From assembly GCF_024362695.1 (NCBI RefSeq), contig NC_065414.1, forward strand, positions 6,279,501 to 6,343,500: 64,000 nt of DNA, written 5' to 3'. The notes below the pieces were generated by a model. That model saw nothing but the letters and a program-made list of their open reading frames with translations. It searched no databases and was not told where the DNA came from. This document shows, piece by piece, positions 1-13,000 of the stretch. Origin of the DNA: Pectinophora gossypiella. Lineage: Eukaryota > Arthropoda > Insecta > Lepidoptera > Gelechiidae. The position numbers were made by a program, and so were the translations under genes. The first letter of the stretch is position 1. Each line of letters opens with the position of its first letter.

Positions 1-874
1 CGCGTTTTCCAGGTTCAATGCTACGCGTGACGTGTTTTTTTTTAAACGCCTCAATTATTACAATCATAATACTATGCCCAAGATAAGAAAGGTTTGTTTA
101 ACATAACATACCATCACGCGATTATCAATCCGCACTGGGCCCGCGTGATGGTTTAAGGCCCGATCTCCCTGTCCATCCATAGGGAAGGCCCGTGCCCCAG
201 CAGTGGGGACATTAATGGGCTGATTATGATACCATCACGCTTGTGTCCCCGAAGAGGTAGGCAGAGGTACTATACATAGTAATACACCCACTCCTCGCCA
301 GCTATGTTTAAATCCCACATTCCCATGTAATGGGGGCGCGCCTATTGCCATTTTTTTTTAAATATTTATTGTTGAAAACATTTTACATAATGATACAATT
401 GAATCGCATTGCTAAACCTTGCAGGTTTGTCTCAATGCAATATTCCGCTATTGTTACAGTTTGTACTTCAGAAGTATACTACTAATTAATTACACTATTC
501 AACAAATAAAGTACACATGTCAAAAGCTAAACGCATACATGGACGAAAGAACCGGTAGAATAGGTAATTCGCCACAAGTGAGGCACATTAACCGGGCACA
601 AAACCTGTCTATGATCCAAACACGAATTCAAACTCACAAAGTCGAATTCAGTGGTTGATGGTTGAGTATCACCACAAACTATGGCTCACCTTTTGTGCTG
701 TCCTAAGTGCCCTAACACCAGCACTATTAAAGACCTTTACGAAGCCACTGACAATGCCGTAAGCGTGGCCAATTATTGGTCAGCAAAAATTTAGTATCGA
801 TCGCCATCGACTCGCAAAGAAGAAGTGGTTAGAAGTATTTCTTTTTTATTAATAATTTGGTTTCTCTTCCTCAG
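1..874. other. Intron sequence upstream of the first visible Fur1 exon
   Basis: No exon is recognisable. Positions 130-236 hold the tail of a 5S-type SINE, and about 236-350 holds another dispersed repeat (gaagaggtaggcagaggta) that recurs in part at 9460-9740. The rest is unassigned AT-rich DNA. The exon that should precede 875 must lie outside the window. Confidence 0.6.
130..236 (+). repeat. SINE family B, 3' tail only
   Basis: It matches the last 100 bp of the full copy at 43627-43920: the ccgcactgggcccgcg block, the clamp ccatccatagggaaggcc and the terminal ccccagcagtgggg hairpin followed by gggctgattatgat. It is 5'-truncated, as expected for retroposition. Confidence 0.8.
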
Positions 875-1047
875 GGGTTAGGATGTTGGATGGTGATGTC
901 ACAGACGCCGTAGAGGCTCGTTCTTTGAGCCTGAATCCGCAGCATGTGGACATCTACAGCGCCTCCTGGGGCCCAGACGATGACGGGAAGACGGTCGACG
1001 GACCGGGCGAGCTGGCCACAAGAGCATTCATTGAAGGAGTTACTAAG
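875..1047 (+). CDS. Fur1: Fur1 exon: catalytic domain, substrate-pocket segment
   Basis: The acceptor is tcttcctcAG at 873-874 after a pyrimidine-rich tract and the donor is AAG|GTGAGT at 1048. The exon starts with two bases of a split Gly codon and ends in phase 0. It encodes GVRMLDGDVTDAVEARSL, then the convertase signature SASWGPDDDGKTVDGP. The acidic residues of that block belong to the sub-sites that bind basic P1-P4 residues in furins. The ATG at 883 is an internal Met, not a start. The exon that should precede it is not in the window. Confidence 0.95.
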
Positions 1048-4000
1048 GTGAGTGTAGGAACTAATTAAAAGAAAAACAAAAGAAGACAACAACAGTTCTT
1101 CTTTTCACTTCTCTTTCTTTTTTGGGTAATGCGGTGAATGGTAATATTAACTCTATATTATGGACTTACGTTTAGGTTAGGCAAATATGCTACCGAATTA
1201 CCGATCTATATACTAATCTTCATAATTATCAACGCAAAAAATACTACCTAAAATACATTTCACTTGTCATAAACAAATTTTAAATCCGTCTGTCACAACT
1301 TCCACCGTATTCACATTGTAATGAGTTTCTGATTGTTTAAATAACAACAACTCATTAAAAGCTAGGACAAATAAACAAGGCGTCACAAACATTGAATTAA
1401 ATATTGTTAAATGGAATGAAATTTTAAGGCCCCTGACATGACTCATGTACTGACTACTTATTTAAAAATATATAAAAGGAGAAACTAACTGACTGACATA
1501 TCAACGCACAGCCTAAACGGCTAAACGTAGGCACTTGAAATTTGGATGGGACGTAGCTTAGGCACCGTAGAGGTGCACTAAGAAAGGAATTCCCGAAATT
1601 CCCACGGGAATGGGAATTAGCGGGAAAATCCTTTTGTATGAAAAATATCTCTCTTTTATAACACATCACGCGGACGAAGTCGCGGGCAAAAGCTAGTATA
1701 ATATATACTTACTACTTTATATTCTGCATATGTATCCTTATAAAGAGAAGGTTGATGCAGATGGCTTTGTTAATTACCACCGATTATACTCCCATTGTCA
1801 TATTAATATACATACGCTCAAGAGTATATCGCAATGGGGTAGTCAGGGATACATCCATAGCAAGATGAACTAAGTACCCGCACCTCACCAAGCTTTCTGT
1901 TACACCCACGTGATAGGTGGTGAGCCATATCGCCATCGATAATGGTTGAGCCACCTGTTAGAGTCTTCTTCTTTGGCGTGGGTTGTGAAGTGGATTACCA
2001 ACCCCATCAACACTGGTTGAATCACCATAGGCCCGTGACATGACTCATGTAACGACTACGTACTTACATCAGTAAGCAGTAACCGGGACCAACGGCTTAA
2101 CGTGCCTTCCGAAAAACGAATCATCTTACTTTTGGACAATTAAGTGATCAGCCTGTAATGTCCTAACCAAACTGGGGATCGCAAAGTGATTTTTGTGATA
2201 TGTCCTTACTGGGATTCGAAACCGGGACCTCCGGATCGTAAGCACAACGCTCAACCATTGGACCACGGAGGCCGTAGCTGTTAAAATGAATACTGCACTT
2301 AAGATAAATGAATAATTCATTGGTGTTTTCAGTTTACGCGGTTATTATCATAATTAAAACACATAATAACGGGTTCTTACCGCGTTTAAATGGAGATATG
2401 AGACTTCCGATATTTCGACACTGTCGACACTGTGTGTTGGCACTTGCAACAGTGTCGAAATATCGGGAGTCTCATATCTACATTTAAACGCGGTAAGAAC
2501 CCGTTATTATGCGTTTTTATTAACTCATTGGTGCACGTCCGGTACCGGGTTCGAATCGACGAGCCGATGTACCACATTGACTTTTTTGCATATATACTCA
2601 ATACTCATGTAATGTCTTTGAAATGTTGATGCAGTTGGCTTTGTTAATTAGTAAGAAGAAGAAGTGGATACACAAGTCGCCAATCTTACTTCTGTCGCTA
2701 TTTTGTAATTGTTCTTACTATATTGAACCGGCTGCAGCTGAAAATCAGCATCATAGTCTAGCTACAGCTAGGCCGTGACATTGGCTGAGCTGAAGCCGTT
2801 TCGGCATTATGTATAATTATTATTAAGTAATTTAATTACCTAAGTATGTTTCTTGTATGCCGAATAAATATTTTTTCTTTCTTTCTTTCATATTTATGTG
2901 CAATAAAGTGTTTTTACTGTATTGTAGAAGCCATTTGGCTTGTTTTAGTCCTACAGTAAGCACTTGTGAATTCAGCACAATTTGCGATCCATGCGGATTA
3001 AGCTAAGCGGTCGTCGCATATGATTGCATATCGAATCGCCATCGCGATCGTGTTTTACGACCTGTCAACTGCATACTAAATTATTAGACCGCACATTGAC
3101 GTTGATTTGTGAATATTGGTAGCGGGCGCATCCATTGTATGGTGCGTGATATCGACAGATCGGTCACGTCCAGGGTTTTGGTTGACTTCTATCATATCAT
3201 AACAGTACATAAAATCAAATCAAATATACTTTATTGCACAGAACTACATTTAAACAATCAGACATAACACATGAATACAGTACAATTTGGGCGGCCTTAT
3301 TGCTGTAGAGCAATTTCTTCCAGGCAACCACCAAAAGGAAATAAACATTTACAAACAACTTGGCTGCGGGATTGTGCAACAAAAAATAAATACCTAAAAG
3401 TAAAACTGAAGTTAACATAATAAATACTCTATACTATACGTACATATATATTAGTAAATACTCAATATAATATAATCCATATATACTCAAAATATACCTA
3501 ACCATAATCTAAGAAAACTATAATAATAAATAATAGACTATACACACATACAGACTATATTTGAAATAAATAAAATATAATATCATACATAAAAGTAATA
3601 TCTTAAGAATATCTGCATAAGGATGAAATGAGCTCGCAATTGGTTTTTGAAGCTCTGAAGAGAGTTAGCGACTCTGATGGAAGCAGGTAAGGAGTTCCAT
3701 AAACGCACAGCTTGCACAGTAAAAGACTGACCGTAGTAGTCCATGTATCTTCTTTCGTCGTATTAATTTTGTACCAATGCTAATTTTTGAATCAGCGTTG
3801 TTTGTTAATGTATAAAATATATTTTTTACACCTAGTCCATGTAGAAAGTATACTTAATCATAGAAATCTCTATAATTTTTAGACGTTTGGTAGTTACTCG
3901 TATGTCCCGGATAGGTCTTATGATTCTTCCTTATGATGCTTCTTTTCCTCGGCTATATAGGTTATGAGAAGCTGCAGTAGTTTTAGGCGGATGAGACGTT

Positions 4001-7000
4001 CGTTATGTAAAAATTTACGATTCAAAGTGTAACTATGTTACCAACTGAATAAAGATAATTTTGAATTTTGATTCTAAATGTGATAAATAAGTAAATATTA
4101 GGTACCTTAGATTCAACAGAACGACAAGTTCAGTACAAGTAATGATCATTATATACGATAATATATTTTACTAGTTTATTACCATAAAAATGACTTTTAT
4201 TTCCATTCTAGTGAAATACAGATATGAAATTAATATTCTTTACAAACAAATAAGTTATTTGTTATTTTTATGTTCAGATAACCACTGCTCTATTTTTCCC
4301 TAAAAGTAGCATGGAGAATTGCTACACAGACAAGAGCGTGGCTCTTAAATTTAAGAATCATTTATTAGCGATGTGATGATGTTCAGAGAACATAAACTTT
4401 TACGAATGAATTAATAATGAGTATACTGACATTTCTTTCTTTCTTGCAAAGCTGAAGTGACAGTGGGCAGGACACATAGCGAGGAGAACCGATGGCCGCT
4501 GGGGCGGAAAGGTTCTAGAATGGCGACCACGTGTCGGGCGACGCTCAGTGGGTAGGCCCGCTACAAGGTGGACCGACGATCTGGTGAAGGTCGCGGGAAG
4601 CCGATCGTCGTGGAGATCCTTGGGGAAGGCCTATGCCCAGCAGTGGGCGTCGTACGACTGATGATGATGATACTGATATTTCTTACAATGTATTTGAGTG
4701 TAGAAATAGAAGTAGTTATTTTTTTTATTTTCCGTAAATGAGCCATCTAAGAGCCATCTAATTTAGCTGCTCAATAACCCATACATACATACATAGACTC
4801 ACGCCTTTTTCCCACCGGAGTAAGCAGAGACTATGGAATTCCATTTGCTTCGATCCTGAGTTACTTCTCTTGTTTCCTCCGCATTCATCAATCGTTTCAT
4901 ACACGCGCGCCGGTTCAGACTAGATCCTACTGAATCTAACCCTAATTAATAATAACTCTAATACCCTGTAATTGACCTCACAGCCCTCGCAACATAAAGA
5001 AAGGAGAAGGTTCAAAAGAATTTATGAAAAATACAGTAAAAACATCTGAACCATTCATCTTTTTTTTAAACTCATTTAAAGTGACTGACGACTCAATAAA
5101 ATTTGATCGACTTTAATTACAGGCACAACAACGGGGTCACTTCACAGAACCTCGTTTTAACAGCATGATAAAAAAAATATATCGGGGTTTATATGAGAAA
5201 TTTCATTATCCGCATTTTAATTTGAGGATTATCCTTGTTACTTTATTAATGGAAATATCGTTTCGGTAATAATATAATATAAAAGCAATCTGATAATTAA
5301 AGAAGTTTATTTTGAATATTATATTTTGAAACATAATTAGGTTAGTATAAATAATGAGAGACTAGGCTACGTGCTTTAAAAACAAAATAGATGGCGCTGT
5401 ACAGATTTTCCTTAGTACATACATACATAAACTCACGCCCGCAATCCCAAATGGGGTGGGCAGAGCCACAAGCAATCAAAGACAACTTGCAGCCATTGTT
5501 GATACGAAGTCCTAAGATGGATATGATGAACCTTATGGTGATAAGGGATCAGCCTATCGCCCATAACATTAGTCCATCATGTTAGAGGACGCAATCCCTC
5601 TGTCGGTTTTTACGACATGCCCGGGAAGACAAGCAGCTGAACGTGTTCTATGTTTTTTATTTGCTCCCAGAACAGCATAGAAGATCTTACAACAGAACAG
5701 CATAGAGGTTCCTTAGTCCTTCTAATTTTATAGATAACAGACATATACATCTTGTGTCTTTGTTTTTGGATATAAATTATGACTTTTTTATTACACCCAG
5801 GCACAATTACATCTGCCATCTATTATTATTCGTTATTTTTTTGTTTTTTTTTTGACGTGACTTATTGTAGATTTGCCGCAGATGGCACTAAATACTTGGC
5901 CAGAGATTATTATTCTGATCAAAATAAAGAGGAGCAATATATCAACATAAATCTGTACACAATCATCTTCTCACTAGCATTATCCCGTTTTTCACAATTT
6001 GACAGGTCCAAGTTTTTACAGAAGCGACTGCCTGTCCACCCGCGAGTGGAAAACTAGCCCAATACGGGTTAGATCACACCTCCGAAAATGAATTTCTCGG
6101 CAATGTGGGTTTCCTCACGATGTTTTCCTTCACCGTTGAACACCGTAATAATCATTTATGATCCAAACATGAATTGGAAAACAAATTCGACAATCATTGT
6201 TTTAGGCCTAATTATAATTCTGTACATAATGTGATCCAAATATCAAGCAACAATTGGGTCGTGTACTAGGTTCAAGATAAATTATGAAATTCCGATTACT
6301 AAATAAAGACCGATCTAAAACTAATGAAAAACATTTTCTTTTTTCTATTTAACTTATTTACAAATTTTAATCAAGAAAAACGTAATAATAAGTCCGACAT
6401 TTTATCACGTTTTTCTATGACGTCACAGTGTGCTTTTTTCATAGAAACTCCATAGTAATTTCGTGTTTTGACGTTTAGTAAAAAGTAACTGATTTGATTA
6501 ATTGGAAACTAGCCTATTATTTCCATATATGTTTCTGCCATTTTATTGTATTTTGGAATAATTATGCACCCGAGTAAATAGGTAATTATCACGTTAAAGC
6601 TGTACAACGCCATCTATAATGTTTTTGGTGAACGTAGCCTGGAATTTACCTCATCGTAGAACCAATTTCTTCCCTTGCTCTTGTTTTCATTTGTAATCAG
6701 TATATAGATCACATAAACTGCCTATATACGTCCTACTGCTGGGCACAGGCCTCCCCTCAATCAACCGGAGGGGGTATGAAGCATACTCCACCACGCTGCT
6801 TCACTGCGGGTTGGTGGAGGCGTTTTTACGGCTAATAGCCGGGACCAACGGCTTAACGTGCCCTCCGAAGCACGGAATCATCTTACTTTTTCGGACAATC
6901 AGGTGATTCAAGCCTGAAAAGTCCTTACCAAACAAAGGACAGTCTCACAAAGTGATTTCGACAATATCCCCATCGGGAATCGAACCCGGACCTCCAGATC

Positions 7001-10000
7001 GTGAGCCTAACGCTCTAACCACTAGACCACGGAGGCGAGATCGATACTTATCATCAGTACTCCATACTTGATAAAAAATACCGGCCAAGCGCGAGTCGGA
7101 CTTCTGCACGAAGGGTTCCGTACCATTGACTAAGTAAACAATAGTAGGTACACAAATTTCGTATTGTAACATTTTTGATATCGAACAAAAATAGGCAAAA
7201 ATATGGGTTTTTGTATGGGAGCTCTCTATAAATATTTTTAGTATTTGTTGATAAAGCTGCAACAGAAATACATTATCTGTGAAAGTTTCATCTATTTAAA
7301 TATCACGGTGCATGAGATATAGCCTGGTGACAGACGGACTGACGGACGGACAGCGCAGTCTTAATAGTCGGATCCCGTTTTTTACCCTTTGGATAAGGAA
7401 CCCTAAAAAGGCTATTATATTATTCATGTCAATAAAAGTCGCAAAAAACTCAGTTCCAATCCGATTAAATTCCGAAATTAACAACATAAAAACTAATTCC
7501 TAAAGTCCGTGGACTCTATTCTAATAAAAAAAAGCATTTTAACGTTCATAAACTGAACAGCCTAGTTTCACAATGGAAAAAATAAAAGTTACAAAAATGA
7601 AGCACGTATGGGTATTTTTTTTTACCCTTGCCACAGTTTATACATAACATAGTGCAGGGTTAATGAAAAGTCGCAACGGTCGGCTGTTAAATTCGCAAAC
7701 TGTAATTTTGTTAGAGCTATACAATCTAGTCTCTATGCCTTGTAGTTTAGATTTATATTTGTGTAACGTTGCACTAGTGGGAGGTGTAGTAAACGGGCGC
7801 TTGTGGAGTAATTTCTCTAATGACGCAATTATTTCCTTCGCTATTCCAGTGTATGGTCAAGTACTCTCAGTGACGAAAACATATATTTTTTATGGGTAAT
7901 CCTCTCTAATAAATTATAGACGGAGGTTGCCAAGTTATTAAAAAAACGGTTCGTGTTTAATTTAATTACTTAATCACGAAGAAATAAATAAATCTAAAAA
8001 AAATATTATATTTACACGCGTAAATGATTATCACATGCTCAGCGGTGAACGAAAACATCGTGAGGAAACCCACATTCCCGAGAAATGCATTTTCGGAGGT
8101 ATATGACCTAGCGTGTATTCAGCTGGTTTTCCCTTCGCGGATTGGAAGGTTAGACAGGCAGGCGCTTCTGTAAAAAACAGGACCTGTCAAATCTTCATTT
8201 TAGGTAAGCGGACTTTGTGACACACGGGATTATTCTAGGGAGATCATGATGATGAATATTATACTTACACGATTTTTATTTGTACAATATTTTCAAGTAA
8301 ATATAGCCTACAAAGTTGCTTTATATATGTTTTTCCTGTTCATTTTGAAGTCATGATTGAAAATTTTTCACGCAGAAAAATTGGCGATACCTGTTTTATT
8401 TCTTTTTCATTAATATGAATGTTTTTGGAATCTACATCAATATTCCATTTATATTTTTTATACAAGGCGTTTTTGTAAAAAAAAGTACGAGAACTGCCGA
8501 GGCGTGGGATTTTGTTTACCATTACAAACAAAATCCCTCGCCCAGGGTGAGTCCCGCTTTCCCAGCTCTGTGTGAAGTGAACATTAGCTGCAATGTGACC
8601 ACCGGGTGAGAGCCTTCAGCGCTCCCCATTTGTCCGGCCAAGTAGTTAATGCCATCTGCGGCAAATCACGTCAAAAAAAAAAAAAAAAACAATGTGACTG
8701 TTGCTTATTTACTTATCGACTCAATATTTCACGCAAAATATTTGTAATATAAACTGTTATTTGTTTAATTTCTTGAAGATGAAAAATAGATTAATAAGCC
8801 TCCATGGTCTATTGATTAGAATGTTGGGCTCACGATCTGGAGATCTAGGTTCGTTTACCGGTGGGGACATTGTGGAAAATCATATTGTGAGACTGTCCTT
8901 TGTTTGGGTGGGACATTGCAAGCTGAATCACCTTGATTGCCCGAAAAACTAGGGTAATCCCGTTTTCCGGAAAACACGTTACGCTATCGCTCCCGGCAAT
9001 ACTAGCCGTGAAGTGAACGTGAAGTTAGTATGATCAATACCCCCTCCAGTTAATTGAGGGGAAGCCTGTGCCCAGAAGTGGGAGGTCTCTCTCTCTCTCT
9101 ATTTAAGAGCTGCGCTCTTGTCGGTAGAGTAATCGCCATTCCTCTCTTCTTCCCGCCAAAACCTTCGAAGTGAGAGGTACAGGCTGATTATTATTCATTA
9201 TTTATTTTTCTTCCCAGGGTCGGAACGGCAAGGGATCGATCTTCGTGTGGGCATCAGGTAACGGCGGGCGAGAGCAGGACAACTGCAACTGTGACGGGTA
9301 CACCAACTCCATCTGGACCCTGTCAATATCCTCAGCAACGGAGCGCGGTGAGGTGCCGTGGTACTCCGAGATGTGCAGTTCTACTCTCGCTGCTACGTAT
9401 AGTAGTGGGGCCTTGAATGAGAAACAGGTGAGTTTCCGTCGTACAACAGAATACATACATACATATTTATTTATCTATGCATCACGCCTGTATTCCCGAA
9501 GAGGTAAGACCTTATTCAGAAGGCGCGATTTACTCGCGTTTTCATACCACAGAGTAATTTGATTACTTTATAGATTCCTGCATGCTTGGAGATGTGCATC
9601 TGTATACGTACGATGTCAAGTACTCTGTGGTATGACAACTCGCATAAAAAGTCTCATCTGGACAGGCTCTAAGCATGTATAGTACATACACCCATTCGTC
9701 ACCAGCTATGGTTTTAATAGGCAAGACAAGCTTATTGCCATTAAACGGACATACATCCTGGAAACCACCAATTATTTACGATCCAAATGTGAATTCAAAC
9801 TCATCAATTCGAATTCGGTAGTTTAGAGCCTGAGCTACGATCACGCGTTTAATTTCGGATTCTCAGAATACTTAATAGTGTAATTTCTACTGAAAACAAT
9901 ACAAATGTACATACAATAATATTTAATACCCACCGTTTTGAAACGAGCGAATCCCAGCTATTTACAAAATTCATTGTTCACCTTATACGAAAGAATCGCA

Positions 10001-13000
10001 AAGATTTCCGGTATTAGCATCGTTTTGTTTCGATCGTTCTACTTCCAAAATGCTTATGACCCCTTCCTTTAAGTTCCAAGGGTGTGGTCCGAATAAATAA
10101 GATTACGTCGTTTGAATAAACTCAGCAACCCTTTTGTTTGGGATTACTTTGAATGCTTCGACTTCGTACCAACAATCTCTTAAAGATCTGTTTCACCAAG
10201 TGCTGATAAAGTGTCTGATAACGTATCTGCCAGATAAGTGTCTCAGGCTATCAAATACTTATGAGTAGCTCACGACTATGTTCGCAATTGAACCAGTCAG
10301 ATGTACTTCCTACGTAAGACGAAGTGAGTACCAACGGAGCTTTCTGTTAGGCCAACGTGTCAGTAGAATATAATAAGGAATAATACTACGTATAGAACGG
10401 CAACTCTTCGCTCCCCACCAGCGTCTGAGCTAGGTTTACCTCAGCCTCCCTCCGACATAGTTTAGACTAGTGTCGTATGGCGTCAGATGTCACACACACA
10501 GACGAGCGTGTACGATAACGTCAATGTGTAGTGTCTGTGTAAAACGAGGTTGTTTGTATGAAATGTCCGGAGTATGACAGTAGCGAGCCGTATCGCTGTC
10601 TACAATGGTCGAGCTAACTGTATTAGTGAAAATTGCTCTTAAGATGTTTTTTCTGTTCTTTTTATCTGCAATCAATCGCAAAACTTTCAGAGTAATAAAG
10701 TAATGTTTCTATCTTCCACATTTTTTTTTTTGCGGCCAAGAACATTCATTATCTTGAACGTCCTCACCTCGTTGCAGGTTTTCAACAGAATTGTTAGTTA
10801 AGATGATTTAATAATAAACAAACAAGTCCGGTACCGGGGATCAAACCGGTGCTTCCTATTTGAAAAACAAGCCGGTGACACACACGACCATAGTGACTAC
10901 GAATAATTATTCTATTTGATACTGTTGTTTCAATAATGACTGATAGTTTGGTTAAACTAACAACTTCAAGATACACACATTAGGGTAAGCAGAACGCACG
11001 GAATTCCACTTACATGACACAACACTTTAGCTCCTTCCACTCCCATCCAAAAATTCATTCTGTTTCGACTCTCAAATTGTTTTCTTTTAATTCGTTATTC
11101 AGAGCAGCAGATAATACGGGAGTCAGTTTATGTATATATAAGGACGGGAAATTATAGCAATCGCATGATAAACGCTTAATCTATCAGATTAGGTGATTAA
11201 TGAATACCCATTATTGTGCAAAGCGTTTAGTCCTATACACGTGCTTTTATCGTATATTACTCGTTGTGTACAATATCTGAATATAATATCAATTTCGTTT
11301 ATGTTCTGAGGTAAGGTGAGGTGTATCTATTGTGATCATCGTCGATTTCCTCTGTTTTTTAAGTCTTTTTGTAATTATTTCTTTTTATTTTGGTGCAATA
11401 AAGTGTATTTGTATTGTAGTGTATTGTAAAGCGAACAGAATCAGAGAAAGACATAAAAAAAGCGAACACCTTATGCACTTCCCCCTAGGCATACCGCACA
11501 CGTCTTACTTTTTCAGTTCATAAAGAATCTAGGAATAAATCATGGCGGTTCACTGAATATACATTTCTCATTACTCCCATTTATTTTCCTTCTTTTTCGA
11601 ATATCATTTTCCTTCGTATTACGCGATCGAGCCGCCACATGGAATCGGAAGCAATGTCTCTTACACAACCAATGAAGCTTGAATTGCACGCAATAAAAAA
11701 AAAAAAGCTTTAAGCCGGGGAGTTCGTTCATAAATATATTATGTGTAAAGAACGGTTCTTACTTCATTCTTCTTACATTCGCTTAGCGTTTAGTTAGCGA
11801 ACATTTGTCGAACTTTCGCGGAGCATTCTTTTACGAAACAAAAAGGTGAAGACTATTTGGTCGCCTCCTGTATGTTCGAAATTTAAAGTTACCAAAGGAA
11901 CTCTTACATTCGCTTAGCGTTTAGTTAGCGAACATTTGTCGAACATTCGCCGAGCTTTCTTTTGCGAACCAAAAAGGTGACGACTATTTGGTCGCCTCCT
12001 GTATGTTCGAAATTTAAAGTTACCAAAACTCTTTAATAAGTAACTACCTACTTACAAATGCTCGAAGCTTTCCTCGTAGAGGTACGTATGCTTAAATAAA
12101 AAAATGTGCTCGTGAAATGAACGTTCTTGTTCTGAATGCTCGCATGTCATAGTTTGCTAAATGCAAGTGCTTAGAACCTTCTTTTACATACAAAATGTAT
12201 ACCCTCGATATCACAATGATACCGTACGTACGGAAAATGAATGCGGTACTTATTGTTTCATAAATCATCGGCAACACCGAGACGCAACGAACATAAATGA
12301 TGAAACATGATCATTTATACTTGGAGAATGCTTACGATATTTATTGTGTACTTTACCCCGCATTATGCTGCTTGAAATCCTTCTCTTATCATACTTGTAG
12401 CACACCCCGGACACTTCATACAAAAATCCTCGTTTTACGCAGATATTATGCATTGACATTATCGTACACGCGCATCTGTGTGCGTGACGTCTGACGCCCA
12501 TACGAATGAAGACTAAAGTAAGACCGAGGGGGGCGAGATAAACCTAACCGTTTTATACGTAGTATTATTCTTTATTCCATGCTTGTAGGTACTTTAGTAT
12601 TGAACACGAGAGTGCATAAATAAATAAGTACCTACATGTACCCTATTGAGAAGTGCTGAGTCATCAAAAGAAAAGTGGTCTTCAAAAGAAAATTGACAAG
12701 ACTCTAGACATTACATTATTATAATAGAGGTATCTGCTTCTATGATTTAATGTACCTATTGAAATACTAATATATTATAGAAATAGAGGCGTCTCTTGTC
12801 ACAGGTATTTAAATTCTTACTAGGCTGCAATCTCAGTTCATTAACAAACACAGATAGTAAGATATTTTTTATTATTTTTACCAATTTTGATCCTGGTCAA
12901 ATGACGAGAATGTAACTATAATTATCATTAGAGTCTAACTAACTGATGCATATTTAGTCTTATTCCCCGTTTTAGATACTAAAAATAATGAAGGTGATGG

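Noticed and set aside
883..1068. ATG at 883 as a gene start
   Set aside because: It is an internal Met of the furin domain; a splice acceptor at 873-874 and two upstream in-frame residues match the family.
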